From NCBI RefSeq assembly GCF_036711975.1, contig NC_091976.1, positions 8,432,001 through 8,496,000 of the forward strand: 64,000 bases of DNA. Reading direction: 5' to 3'. Source of the stretch: Onthophagus taurus (Eukaryota; Arthropoda; Insecta; Coleoptera; Scarabaeidae). Both the position numbers and the translations under genes were made by a program. How positions within the stretch are numbered: position 1 is the stretch's first letter; every line of letters starts with the position of its first letter. The notes below the pieces were generated by a model. It had not been told where the DNA came from and did no database searches. It saw only the letters and a program-made list of their open reading frames with translations. Positions 1-11,095 of the stretch are shown here, in pieces.

Positions 1-1076
1 TTATTAATTTTGTTGTTAGAATGATATTTTATTTATTTCTTATACTATTTATTTTTATCATATGTTGATATTTATTTTATTTGTTGGATGTTTATTAAGT
101 TTAAGTTTTATACAATGGTTATTAGGGCCCTCAAAATTCTATTTTGTCGGCGATCTCACCAATTCAAATGAAGAAAAGAGAAACGAGCCTAGAATGGAAC
201 CCCTTGGGTGGTTTGAGAATGGTTTCATTCTCATTTTGAGAATGATTTCATTCTTTGTGGAAGACCATTCGCATTTTTTATATCAATTTATTAAGTTCTG
301 AGTTTTTAATGTTAACTTATTTACACAAATCAATTTCATTGAATGCAATTTATATTAGATGTTTATGTTAAAAATTAATTTTTCATATTTATTTGTAAAC
401 TTCTATTAATCGTATGATAAGAGTAAATTTCTCTCGCTTTATAAAAGTAAGTTTCTACGTTAATCATTTGTTATGTAATCATTTTGTTTTATAAGCATCG
501 TTAACAAAATTTACCTTCTTAAAATTGTTTTTTGTATAAGAACAAACTTCTGTGTTACAATTAGTTTATCATTTTTACTGTAAACTTTTTTGAATTGTTC
601 ATAGACACATTTTCCTTTACAACAGTTTGAATTTAAAAAAATTTTTAAATAAAAATTTATTTTATAAAATTGTTTTCTGTATAAGAGTGAATTTTTATGT
701 TTAAATTAATATATGTTTATTGTAAACTTTTTTTTAATCATTTTCAAATATTTTTGTCTTTAAAACAAATTTGAATCTAAAAAATAGTTTGTATGCAACT
801 TTAAAAGCTTGTTAAAATTATTATTTTTATTGAAAATACGTATATTTTTGTTATATTTGCTCTTACTATCAATAAAAAAGCAGTTCACTTTTAAATTTGT
901 GTTTTATTTCTGATTTTTTTAAATAAAAAAAATAATAATAATAGAGTTGACCAGTTCAAATTTCGCGCCTAGTTGTGCCATGCAAAAGTGGGGGTAAAAT
1001 GTGTTGCTCTGATTTTAACATGTAGTTGGCGCTTCTTCTATATATCTGTTCTGTCGCTGGATTGATGCTTTGGGAC
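1..1076. other. AT-rich non-coding flank
   Basis: No convincing coding region is visible; short open frames here are low-complexity and match no family I recognise. The stretch is dominated by A/T runs and contains the degenerate direct repeat listed separately. Confidence 0.5.
520..790. repeat. Degenerate direct repeat, about 147 bp apart
   Basis: Two diverged copies share the order AAAATTGTTTTYTGTATAAG, TGTAAACTTTTTT and a TTTGAATYTAAAAAA end (near 520-650 and 667-787). A weaker partial copy may lie near 395-470. Origin unknown; possibly an old short satellite. Confidence 0.4.
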
Positions 1077-1113
1077 CATTGAGGTCTTATATATAATCTA
1101 GAGAGCGTATGTG
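1077..1113. repeat. Left arm of an inverted pair split by the P-like element
   Basis: The stretch CATTGAGGTCTTATATATAA and the following TCTAGAGAGCGTATG are repeated in inverse orientation at 1771-1799, continuing after the P-like insertion at 4298-4305. The pair therefore predates the P-like insertion, which entered its right arm. The arms enclose about 700 bp including the hairpin at 1343-1416, so this may be an old foldback element. Confidence 0.55.
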
Positions 1114-1342
1114 GTGGTGGTGGGGGTAATCAGAAAGTATAGGTTCAAGTCTCTATTGTACCTACAATTATAACCTCATAATTCTCATAAACATATTGTT
1201 ATTTTTATTAAAATTTGATTTTTATTGAAAGTTTTCAAATTCTTTTCGTTTCACATATGTTTTTTATAATTTGGTAGGTTGGACGAGTATTTACAACAGT
1301 CCATAAAATGTTTCTGGTTACTTGACTTGGAATTAACAATTA

Positions 1343-1416
1343 AAGACCTCGGTGTAAGAAGGGGACAACTCCTTGTCTTGATAAATGGAGCTACTCCCTT
1401 CTTGCACCGAGGTCTT
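1343..1416. repeat. Hairpin with about 22-bp arms
   Basis: AAGACCTCGGTGTAAGAAGG at 1343-1362 is matched inversely by CCTTCTTGCACCGAGGTCTT at 1397-1416 with one mismatch. The loop is about 34 bases. It sits near the centre of the older inverted pair. Confidence 0.6.
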
Positions 1417-2337
1417 CAATTGAAGTAAAGTTTATTATTAAGGACTGTTCAGTTTTTTTTTAAATAAACTAACTATTATTTATAAGCAAAGGTTAACACG
1501 ATCAGAATTGCTTTAAATATTTTCTTCTTAGTTTATGTTAATTATAAGGGTTATGGCTAAAAATTATTAAGTTCTTTTAAAATATCATATAATTAATAAT
1601 TATTTATCAATAAAAAATTAATGTTTTGTTTTGGTTATTATTTTCTGTCTTTCCAGTTTATAATAATGTAAATTCTTGCATATATATCAGACTTTCGAAT
1701 TTCCCGCTAAGTTGGTACATCTAACATGGCGACCTTTCTGGCTTCATTTTAGGCGTGGTGGGGACAATAGCATACGCACTCTAGATTATATATAAGACCC
1801 ACAGAGTATACAGAGGCCGGACTCCGGCTAATAAATTGACACTCCTATCTATCCTTGTTCAACTAATGAAAACTTCGTATGATACTTTCTCTCTCACATA
1901 AACTGAATCGATGTAGATGGCGCAATGGTCACGTTACAGTAGTATTTAAAGAAACCAATAGATGGCACCATTTATTTCAAAATTTTTAAGTCGTAAACTC
2001 GTAGAGTTTAAAGAAGGCAATAGATGGCGCCATGTATTTCAAGTCGTAAATATGTAAATCCCAGAGCTACGTCCAGTTGGTCCAGTTCTATGAGAACTTG
2101 CGTGACTTGCTTATTCAGCCATTTAAAAATTTGTATCTACTTCATCAATCTTTTATCTGTGTCTTGTTTAATTATTGTGTAGTTTTGCCTGTTTATCGTT
2201 TGATTATTACATAGATTTGTTTAGTAGATTATTTGTTTGTATACCTTAGTTTTCATTAGTTTATTACCATAGTTCGTTATCTTAGAATTAGTTAGTTTTT
2301 AAGGCCTAGTCGAGTTTTATAGTAGAATTTAGTTGTA

Positions 2338-3403
2338 ATGGATAGGAATTGCTACATTTGCGGACGTTCGGTAGAGGAAGTGGTTAAATTATTTTCTTTT
2401 CCATTAAATATCAATAAGTAAGTTTATAAATTTAAGTTAGATAAATTTTTTGTACTAAATGAAAATCTACTTTGATATTTTAGACAGCGATCATGGAATG
2501 AGTGTCTTGGTATACCAGCAGAAAACACATATTCTAGACGAATGAGAATTTGCAACAATTATTTTACAATGGAAAGCTTTATGTTGAATAAGACCCCCTT
2601 GACCTTAAAAAGAGATGCAAAGGCTCTAAGAGTGATCATGAATGTAAATTCTAATTTCTTACTTCTAATTGCTTCCATTTACTTTTAGAATTAAATTTAC
2701 AGTTCTAATGACATTTTCTTTATTCAGGAAGCACACTGTGGTATCGTTGAATTTGGATACACTACAACACGTTGTAACGAGTGAATCGCTTAGACAGCCT
2801 GAACTGGAGCAAGATAATTTAACGGATTCTGTCATAGTAAGTTTTACTTTTATTTTCACTTTATCAGTAACATTGATAGGATACCATATTATGCTGAGAG
2901 CTGTCAGAAATAAATATTAATTAATTTCTGTGCTGGTTATTGTTATTTTTAATACATTATCACTTTTTACTGAAGAAGGTTTTTTTACTTTGTAATGTAG
3001 GTGGGCATTTAATAATAATAATAATACATGTTTATTGATGATGCAACAAAAGTGCAACAAATCAAAAAAATATATATTTAAGTAAATAAAATCATGATCA
3101 CTGTAAAATTATCAACAAAAACAACCGGATTTGTGTATAAAATAACACTTTGTATATTTATAGGAGTTAAATATAACAAAAGACGCTGCCATACCTTCCT
3201 CCGCTACAAATCCAACAACAGAGTCAGTATTTAAGAAGAGCCAGTCTAGTGCAACAATCAAAGAAAAATCACTGCGACGAATTTTAAAGAAGAAAGAGAA
3301 ACAGATCCGGAGACTTAAAAAGAATTATGAAAATAAAACCACATTAGAACCACTGAGAGATATGTTAAGCACACCAGAATATGTCTGCCTGAAGAAGTAT
3401 TAA
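2338..3403 (+). pseudogene. THAP-domain protein gene, copy 1 (frame broken in exon 3)
   Basis: Four exons can be read: 2338-2417, 2484-2643, 2728-2836 and 3164-3403, with GT donors and AG acceptors. Exons 1-2 encode a THAP zinc-binding domain: C-x2-C near residue 5, an F-P pair, a W near residue 30, and a C-x2-(N/H)-F signature; the usual final histidine reads as tyrosine in this copy. Exon 4 encodes a lysine/arginine-rich coiled coil. Relative to copy 2, exon 3 holds 35 bases in place of one, and the frame then reaches TGA. THAP domains bind DNA and form the N-terminus of P transposases; no catalytic region follows here. Confidence 0.7.
3012..3060 (-). repeat. LINE 3' tail relic inside the THAP intron
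   Basis: On the minus strand the sequence reads GCATCATCAATAAACATG followed by (TAT)n. This resembles the LINE F 3' end near 51350-51400 (ACCAATAAAG followed by (TAT)n). The same relic is in copy 2 near 16590-16640. Confidence 0.4.
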
Positions 3404-4297
3404 CTACAAATGACATTCAAGACTTAATTTTGTTCCTTTTTGTTTTGTTTTAATTCTTGTCTTGGTCGCTCTGTTACTTTATTCTACTCACTGAAATATT
3501 GTTCCTTTTTGCTTTGTTTTAATTCTTGTCTTGGTCGCTATGTTATAATTTATTCTGGTCGCTGAAATATTGTTCTACTTGATACGAACAGAGACAAATA
3601 AAAAGAAATATTAAAGTTTATATAAATTATTAATTTGAAAACAATAATTACTTTATAAGTAAAACAACATTTTATCATTAATTCTGTCTACTGCTCGTTT
3701 TCGCTGTAATACTTTTAATTTTAGTCGCTTTGTAGAATTTTTTTATTCTGGCTGTCTTAAATCTGTTGTTTGCAACTGCAATTTGTATTCCTAAATTTGT
3801 CTAGAAATTTATTTGACTTATGGTATGTTAGAATTTTTCATGGGTTTTCCTCTAGCCTTGAAGCAAATGCTTTACCATTGTACAAAAACGCCCCCATGAA
3901 AACGATTAAATGTAAATATTTGTCTATAAATATACATAGATTTGTTCTTCTGAAGTTTGCATTTTTATTTAATAATATTTTATTAGTTTTTTTTAATAAC
4001 AAGTTTAAAAAATCACTGTTTTCATCTTACAACTTGTTCAAGTTTTGAGATGAAAATTTTTGATATTTTGGAACTTGTTATTAAAAAAAATTTTAAAGAG
4101 TAATGAGATTTATATTCAAACGAGCATTCAAATTCCCGCTCGTATTTATCGATCCACTACACTACCGCCATCTACATCGATTCAGTTTATGTGAGAGAGA
4201 AAGTACCATACGAAGTTTTCATTAGTTAAACAAGGATAGATAGGAGTGCCACTTTTATTAGCCGGAGTCCGGCCTCTGTATACTCTGTGATAAGACC

Positions 4298-5578
4298 TCA
4301 ATGTTTGGGACATTGACCACGAAGCTGTATGTGATGTATACCCGAAAACTAGTTTTTATCGGACTCCAAGAAATGGCGAGATCACGAAAATAAACTAAAA
4401 GTAAAACTTATCACCTCAAGACTTTCGAAATACTGATCGCGAACAAGACGATATTATTCACTTCACGATAAAAGTTTACACAATTTCGGCTAAGTTCACT
4501 TGCAGTAACTGTATAAAATAACACTTTGAATGGGAGTGACGACCAAACACGCTTCAACAGCACGCCATCTTTTTCACGATCCAATAAGAATAAGTTATTA
4601 TCGTATATATTATCGTATAAGAATCGTTAAAAAATAAAACCAAAAATTTCGTCTTTTAAACATTATTGCAAATTATTCGGAAACCGTGTAATAAAAAATT
4701 TATTTAACATGATCACCACCTGGCCAAGTAGGGTGGCTTAGTACATATCGAATTTAGGGATTCTCTCTTGAAATTTAGGTATCAAAAAAACCAATACCAC
4801 AACCGATGGGACACCCGGTACTTATTATATACAATACCAATACAAGACAAATCTGTTATATCCACAAAGGAAGAAATTTAAAAAATCGTATCTCAAGAAC
4901 CGATTGAGATATTGCAATGAGACAAAATTGATTTTAAAGCAAATTTAATCTAGTTTTAGTGTGCCTGAAATTATTTCTTAATTTCTATAAATCTCTTTGT
5001 TGTATTGTAATCCACCATTCACTTTTAAATTCCATTTTGTATTGATTTAACGTTTATTTGATTAATAATAAATAATAATTTAAGATGTGAATATTTCCTG
5101 TTATTTATATAAACGTTGTTTAATTGCCGAAAGGTGACAACGAAAACCCTCAACAGTTGCATTTTTTTGATTTCAACTCTGTTTATTTGAACGATCATTC
5201 AAAACAATGAAAATAAAAAAATCATGTCTTAAAAACAAAATCAGATATTGCAGTAAGATAAGTTAAGTTTAAAAGAAAATGTTATTGGTTTTCATCGCTT
5301 TGTAAATCGTAGCGTAAATGTGCTATGGAGCGACCAGTATTTATAAATGTTGATAGCCAAAATAAGTTGGTGTTGCTGAAATTATATTAATTTAAATCTT
5401 GTTATAAACGGTAAATTATCTTTTACTAGGCACATCATCATTGGAAAGCTTTTAGGGTATTGAAGGGTATATTTCCTTATAGCGCTTTACTCACGCAGAA
5501 TAAAACCTTATCGAAATAACGGAGCCGCAATGTTCTATAATATGTTTATAGAAGGCAAAATTAAACTAATTGTGAATA
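4298..5578. other. No gene seen
   Basis: AT-rich sequence without a recognisable reading frame, repeat or RNA gene beyond the end of the split inverted pair at the left edge. Confidence 0.5.
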
Positions 5579-5986
5579 CTATAACCACAGTATATATAAC
5601 AGACAGTCGGTTTGGCGGGAAGACATGCGCAGCCCTCATTACGCTGGTTTAAATCTTGCTAATCGATAGTGTGTCTGTGAGGTTTGTTTTTGTGCAGAGC
5701 CGTAACGATAAGTGTAAAGATTAAAATAAAATATCAAACATTATAAATAATGACGTTATTAGTTATATAGTATATAACTCAATAACTAATGTTTTTATCA
5801 GTTCAGAAATTTAATTGCGAATAACTTTTTTAATTTAATATTTTCGACGTTTTAAATATTTTTAATGCGGACCTGTTGTGTTTTATGCCAGCATAATGGC
5901 TTCGAGGTAATTGAAAATCAATTCGCCACATCAAACGTGCCGCCACTGAGTGAGAGTACTGTCTGTTATATATACTGTGCTATAAC
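5579..5986. mobile_element. MITE with CACAGTATATATA ends
   Basis: Inverted ends of about 22 bp, CACAGTATATATAACAGACA and its inverse, bound 5586-5979 (394 bp). A 7-bp direct repeat CTATAAC lies immediately outside at 5579-5585 and 5980-5986. No reading frame is inside. The terminal CACAG-TATA resembles the P-like element ends (CACAGAGTATA), but the direct repeat is 7 bp and not 8, so the superfamily is open. Confidence 0.65.
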
Positions 5987-6648
5987 ACAAGAATTTTTAT
6001 TGTATTAAAAGAAAATACATAGTTAGTCGCATTCTATTTAAAATACACCATTAATCTTTAATAATGTTTAGTACTTGTTTCTGTTAATATCGTCAGAGTT
6101 AACGAAATTCGCATTTAATAAAATTTTATTCATCATATTGCTATCAAGTTGAAGTGGTGATTATCCGAAACTTGATTTTATTTGATATCACTGAAAGTAG
6201 TTGAGGAAAGGTGTAAACATTATTTTTAACAAAACTTATCGATGTAGTGATGTTACGCTTATTTATTGTAATTTTCGCCCTTGCCACATTGGCACAATGC
6301 TAATTCAATACGAACATATAAATGAAAATAATAATAAATGTATTTCTTGAACACATAATTTTTTTTGTTTGTATCCTTACGACGACAGCACTCCACCCTT
6401 TTTCCGGGCTCATACATGGCTGAAATTAGCGAATCGCGTATATCAATTTATAGGTATTAAACAGATCTCTTCTTTAATGAGAGCCCTTTATTTAAAGAGT
6501 TCTAATCAAATAAAAAGGTCTCATAAAAAAACAGTCTATTCACCAGTAACTTTGATTGGAGCTCTGTTAATACAAATTACGAATTCAATTTCTTATTTAT
6601 TAGAAGATATGAATGAACAACCTATTAAAGGAGTTTTCATGAATTTGA
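5987..6648. other. No confident gene
   Basis: A 99-codon frame at 6369-6668 matches no family I recognise. A short signal-peptide-like frame at 6250-6303 ends in a stop without a plausible splice donor. Confidence 0.4.
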
Positions 6649-6830
6649 AGTTCTTCTTCTTCTCCTGATCCTTATACCTAATGGCGTCGGATAAATCTTT
6701 TTGCTATTCCTCCATCCACCTCTTCCACTCCCTCCGGTTCCTGGCTAATTCTTTTATATCTGCTAGTCTTCCCTCTCTTCTTCCCAACTTCTGTTATTCT
6801 TTCCTCCCACCTGATGTATATCTTGTTAAA
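6649..6830 (-). pseudogene. Possible 3' end of a LINE reverse transcriptase
   Basis: On the minus strand one frame reads LADIKELARNRREWKRWMEE, which resembles the extreme C-terminus of some LINE polymerases (basic A-x-x-R-x-x-W-x-x-W segment). It is followed by (GAA)n, like a microsatellite tail. It is short and shifted between frames, so the assignment is tentative. Confidence 0.35.
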
Positions 6831-7189
6831 AAAGTGTGAAAGAGAATAAAGAATAAAGTGGTCGTTAAATGGTTAGGATTCGATTCATCCTTTCGATCCC
6901 TTCGATAAAGATAATCGTTTAGATTTACATGTTTTTCAAAATATATGTAGATTTAGTTTGTAATTTTTTAAAATAAGTTATGTACTGTGTTTGGTTATGC
7001 TGAAGTATTGTATGTAAATAACTTACATTAAGGACCTTACTCCTGAGTTAGTCGAGTTAGCCTTGTTTAGGGAATTTCCGCTCTGATTACTTAGCAGTAG
7101 CACACATAAAATTAATAACTTCTTCTCTAACTTGAAAGATCCAACTTCTACACAGGTCAAGTCTAACGTAGTTTACAACATTGATTGTT

Positions 7190-7345
7190 CCTCCTGCTAT
7201 AATGTAGACGGGGAAGAACACCACCGCCACCAATGTAATGTAGGCGGCGGAAAGGGACCGCCGCCACCAATGTAACGGGTGCTGCCGCCAATGTAACGTG
7301 GACGGGGTAAAAGGAACACCGCCACCAACGTTATGCGGACGGAAA
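7190..7345. repeat. GC-rich degenerate tandem repeat
   Basis: Four imperfect units share CCGCCACCAATGTAA or CCGCCAATGTAA followed by a (T)GGACGG-like box, near 7225, 7262, 7287 and 7320. The block is far more GC-rich than its surroundings. No coding meaning seen. Confidence 0.45.
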
Positions 7346-7559
7346 ATGAAAGAAGTACGGTAGCGTGTACTTACAGAAAAAGAGAAAAAATTATAGAAGA
7401 TTTTTGAGATGCTGCCACCAGGCAAGTTACGTACTTGGCCGAACGGTTTAAGAAGTTAATGAGTAAAAGGAGGGAGGATCGTAGCCCTTGTGTTGAAATT
7501 GAAATAATACGAAACAGGAATTTATATAAAAAAATATTAACAATCAAATTAAGAAAAAT

Positions 7560-8438
7560 AAAATATAAACAAAAAATAAACTGATCAGGCATGCTTACGC
7601 AAAATTGAAAATGCTGTTTGCTCATAGGCAAGTCTTGAACGCCGATATTAAAAAGAATCTTTGCGAGTCTGTAATTTTATCCAACTTTACATACTGTGAC
7701 ACAATTTACGGCCACTGCCTGTTGACCGATGATGCGCGACGTATTCAGGTAGTTCACAATTCTTGTATTCGTTTTATATTTGGTATACGCCGACGTCAGA
7801 GAGTATCGTATAAGCTGGGGGAGTTGAAGTGGCTGAGTATGTCAAGTCGTCGTCAGTTACATTTTGGTTGTTTTCTTTATAAAGTTGTGTCAAGTAAGCT
7901 ACCACCTTGTACGGCGTAAGGACCTCATCGATATTCCTCGTCACCGTACCCAATTGTTCAAGAGGTCTTTTAGTTATAACGCGGCATGTATTTTGAATAA
8001 GTACAGTCTGCTTTTTGCTCAACCATCGTTTCGCACTTTTAAAGAGTCTCTGCGTCTTAAATTGCTTAATGACTAGCGCGTCGTTCTACCTTCAACTGGA
8101 ATTAGTGTATATATATATATATTTTTTCTTTTTAGTTTGTTAGGGACATTTATTAATTTTTATTTGTTTAGGCTCTTCATTTTTTATATTTTTTTCGTTT
8201 TTTACTTATCGGCCACGATAATTGTTTCAGGTTGAATTTAATTTTGATTTGTTATTACTTTATTTTGTTTTTTTTATATATTTCTTTTTTTTTGTGTATG
8301 GGATTTCCAGGAACACCAGGGTGCCATAATTTGGCTTACTGATGGAAATACCCTTTGGCAAACTCTATACTTAGTTATTTTAATGTATTACTTATATTGT
8401 AGTATTCTTTTATGCCAATAAACTATTATTATTATTAA
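7560..8438 (+). mobile_element. 5'-truncated LINE 3' end (CR1/Jockey group)
   Basis: The last part of a reverse-transcriptase ORF is followed by a T-rich 3' untranslated region. It ends at AATAAACTATTATTATTATT, a trinucleotide tail typical of these LINEs. Everything upstream of the polymerase C-terminus is missing. Confidence 0.65.
7605..8076 (+). pseudogene. LINE reverse transcriptase C-terminus
   Basis: The frame from 7605 carries the post-polymerase region: a SNFTYCDTIYG-like segment, RRIQVVHNSCIRFIFG, and a WLSMSSRRQLH-like segment. It then shifts near 7905 into the frame ending at 8076, whose RKDLIDIPRHRTQLFKRSF stretch continues the same domain (thumb and C-terminal domain of CR1/Jockey enzymes). 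No catalytic palm is present, so it cannot be active. Confidence 0.6.
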
Positions 8439-10459
8439 AACAACCAAAAAAATTAAGTTAAAATATTAAAGAAGAAAAAAAAACTAATTGAACAAATTTT
8501 GGATAACGGAACGTTAATTATGGATACAAATACTAGTGATGGTTATGAGTTTCAAGAGAACAATAGTAATTAATTATGCTTACTTATTCTACGCCACGAC
8601 GACGCTTTTCCACCAGGATTCGGACGCTTCAGGAGGTGGCTTCAAGGCACAATTTCGATAGGAAGATTCGATTTCTTTAACAAATTACCCACCACAAACC
8701 ACCAGGCGATAAAGCTGACTTAAGCAAAATAATTATACAAAACGCAATTTAATATACAGGGCGGTTTGTTACATCACCCCCTTCCTCAGAAAAGAATGTG
8801 TGCCCTGAGGTGCCATTCCTTTTCGCGTTAATCCTTTACAACGTAGAAGAACGTACAACGCTTAAAATTAACCCTTTTAAAACCTTAAAACTAACACCAT
8901 TAAATTCTTCAACGACACCCACTTCCAAAGTTCCTAAAGATCACTTTCATACTACAATCCCTTTCACTTGAAAATGGCGGTTTGTTACACTGCCATTTTT
9001 CCTACATTGAAATGACTGGTCAGAGAGTCATATCAAGAGTTCAACAACATCAAAGAGACGTAAAAAATAACAGTACTCGTACTGCTTTGTGCTCTCTGAG
9101 AATCTCTCTGTAAGAGGCAATTTATAGGTATGTGCTACATAAAAACCACGCCTAACGTTTTGAACTTCGTTATTGACTTGGAGGCTCTTAGTCCTTCTTA
9201 TGCGGAAATATTACAAATAGCATCTAAAAAATAAGGCTGTTAATTGTAGTTAGGTTTCCGTTAGTCATTTAATTTGTATTTTTGCCTATATTTAAGTTCA
9301 ATGTGAACAGATCCGGACTATGCCTGGTTATCTGTTGTAGGAAGGTGGTGAAATAAAGACGAGTAGATAATTAATTCATACTAAATTTTATTATACAAAT
9401 TTTTAGTTTATATACAAAACCTTAAAACTACAATGTGCGATTGATTCCAAAACAATCGTGTCTTATTTACAAAAATTAAATTAACAATTATTTTACGTCC
9501 TCAATTCTTGTTTGAGCACTGCCGATATCGATCCTTAATCGGCAATTGATCGATGGACCTGCTGAGTTGCAGCACTTCGTCAGGTGTTGTTGCGACCGCT
9601 AACTGGGTCGGTTCGAACCTTGCGTTATCATTATTTTAATTTATTTCCTAATTTGTTTGTAATATTAAAAAAATCTTTTTTGTTTAATTAAGATTAAACA
9701 CAATGACATAGTAGCCTCATAGTTTCTAATTAATATTTAATCAGTTGCTGTTTGGGTTGCCTATGTGTTCTCTGATTAATCGCGTGGGTGGTTGGCCATT
9801 TTCTCTCTCATCTTTTAATGTGTTTTCGTCGGCTGTCTTTTTAGATATTAACTGTTAATTTTTACTGCTTGTACCTTGTTTGCAGTTTTTTTGGGCTTTA
9901 GTATGGTGTTGCCCTTAAGTTGTGTTGCCTTTAAGTCAATTGAATTAGTAAAAATTTTGTCAAATTAAGTTGATAAGTTTATAGTCCTCGCGCCACACCT
10001 CATTGCTTTGATTGTTAATTCTCCCTTTTCCAGCTCGACAAATTTTTGAATAAACACATCTTATGAAACTAACGAGAACATAGTTTCCCTACATCATTGG
10101 AGTTAACAACCTTTCCTGTTAAGAACTTTAGTGCTTAAATTTTATGTAGTACTTTGTTACTTCTTGTACACTCAAAAGCAATCAATTTCTGATACTTCAG
10201 GTATGGTTTTGAGGAATTTGATGATACATTGACAACTGCCACAGATAGATATAGGAATCTTTCTAATTGAGTTGTAGATAATTAAATTAACAACATACGA
10301 GTATACTTCACACATTATCCCGATCTGCTACAGATTCCGTCTCCAGATTTATAAAATTCCAAAAATTGATACCTTATGACCGCCCGTTTATGCAACTTTG
10401 TTCGTATTTCTCTTAATTTCATTATTTCCTTAATTAAACTTCCAATTTTCATATATTAT
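8439..10459. other. Mostly unassigned; possible LTR edge on the minus strand
   Basis: No coding region is recognisable. On the minus strand near 8800-8770 a purine run (GAGGAAGGGGGTGA) is followed by TGTAACAAACCGCC, the arrangement of a polypurine tract entering an LTR. The same GGCGGTTTGTTACA box recurs at about 8970. No partner LTR or pol frame was found, so no element is called. Confidence 0.3.
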
Positions 10460-10576
10460 ACAACAAGACGATCGAAAATACTCGATAATACGAGACGTAT
10501 TGCCTGAAACATCACTCGACCTTCGGTTTTTTAAGGCAATACGTCGAGATTCTAGTATTTTCGATTGTCTTGTTGT
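10460..10576. repeat. 117-base hairpin with about 45-bp arms
   Basis: ACAACAAGACGATCGAAAAT at 10460-10479 pairs with ATTTTCGATTGTCTTGTTGT at 10557-10576. Pairing continues inward through an ACGTATTGCCT/AAGGCAATACGT block to a loop of about 26 bases. It is either a tiny foldback element or a small RNA precursor; the sequence alone cannot decide. Confidence 0.6.
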
Positions 10577-10611
10577 ACATGGCTAGACTATTTCATGAAT
10601 AAAAAATATAA

Positions 10612-10678
10612 ACATTTTTAGAATTTTAATATTTTTTTAATAAATTACATTGATTGTTATGGAAACATTCATGGATGT
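10612..10678. repeat. Direct repeat flanking the 10.7-12.2 kb block, left copy
   Basis: The end, ATTGATTGTTATGGAAACAT plus TCATGGATGT, is identical to 12253-12282. The preceding A/T-rich 35 bases are also alike (12217-12252). The two copies bracket a 1.5-kb block holding a Penelope terminal fragment and a pogo-like gene. Confidence 0.55.
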
Positions 10679-10724
10679 ATGTTTGGGATTCATGTTGCAA
10701 GTTTTAAATTTCAAATTTAAACTA

Positions 10725-11090
10725 TATAAAAAACTTCTTACGTGCTTAATATCAATTTATTCCGAACCGGTTTCGAGCTTAGTCCATCATCAGCCGAATC
10801 TACGTAAAAGCAATCACATTATAATCAATTAAATATAATGAAAAACATAATAAAAGTATTACAATCATAAACTTACTGTCAAATAGTTAAAAAGAAACCC
10901 ACGACGTCATTAAAACAAAAATAATGAAAAGAATACAAATTGAAATATATCAATCAATAATGATGTATGTTATTGTGAGCAATTAAAGTTAAAAACACAG
11001 TGTATAAATAAAATTGTATAGATAAAATATTTTAAAACACTTTAAAAAGAACGAAACGCACGAAACAAAACTTGACATGAGCACGAGAAA
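10725..11090 (-). mobile_element. Penelope-like terminal (pLTR) fragment
   Basis: The segment contains the CCGGTTTCGA...CAGCCGAATCTAC block that also marks the Penelope ends near 58.63 and 63.6 kb, followed by similar AT-rich sequence with a TACTGTCAAATA-type motif. No reverse transcriptase is attached. It seems to be an orphan terminal repeat of a related family. Confidence 0.45.
10761..10799 (-). ncRNA. Degenerate hammerhead-ribozyme-like motif
   Basis: Read on the minus strand: ATTCGG, then the core box CTGATGA, a weak stem II, GAAAC, CG, GTT and CGGAAT. The order matches the better copies at 58629-58670 and 63592-63633. Stem II pairs poorly here (GGA against CTC), so self-cleavage is doubtful. 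Confidence 0.3.
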
Positions 11091-11095
11091 AACGA

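Larger units (their letters stand above)
1800..4289. mobile_element. P-like (THAP-bearing) DNA transposon, copy 1
   Basis: Inverted terminal repeats of about 123 bp begin CACAGAGTATACAGAGGCC (1800-1922 and 4166-4289, inverse). The element is flanked by a perfect 8-bp duplication, ATAAGACC, at 1792-1799 and 4290-4297. Such a duplication together with a THAP-domain gene fits the P superfamily; the internal gene is too short to be a complete transposase. The element is 2490 bp and nearly identical to the 2462-bp copy at 15410-17871. A short antisense LINE 3' tail lies in the last intron of both copies, so it was part of the element before both insertions. Confidence 0.8.

Noticed and set aside
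3770-4048. 92- and 94-codon frames repeated in both P-like elements (also 17346-17630)
   Set aside because: They differ by indel-like and noncoding-type changes, are F/L/K/N-rich, and match nothing; duplication is explained by the element.
6250-6303. Short frame encoding a signal-peptide-like sequence (MLRLFIVIFALATLAQC)
   Set aside because: It stops after 17 codons, and no donor splice site with a plausible next exon was found.
8763-8985. LTR pair defined by two GGCGGTTTGTTACA boxes
   Set aside because: Only the short box is shared; the sequence between and beyond does not repeat, and no pol gene is attached.
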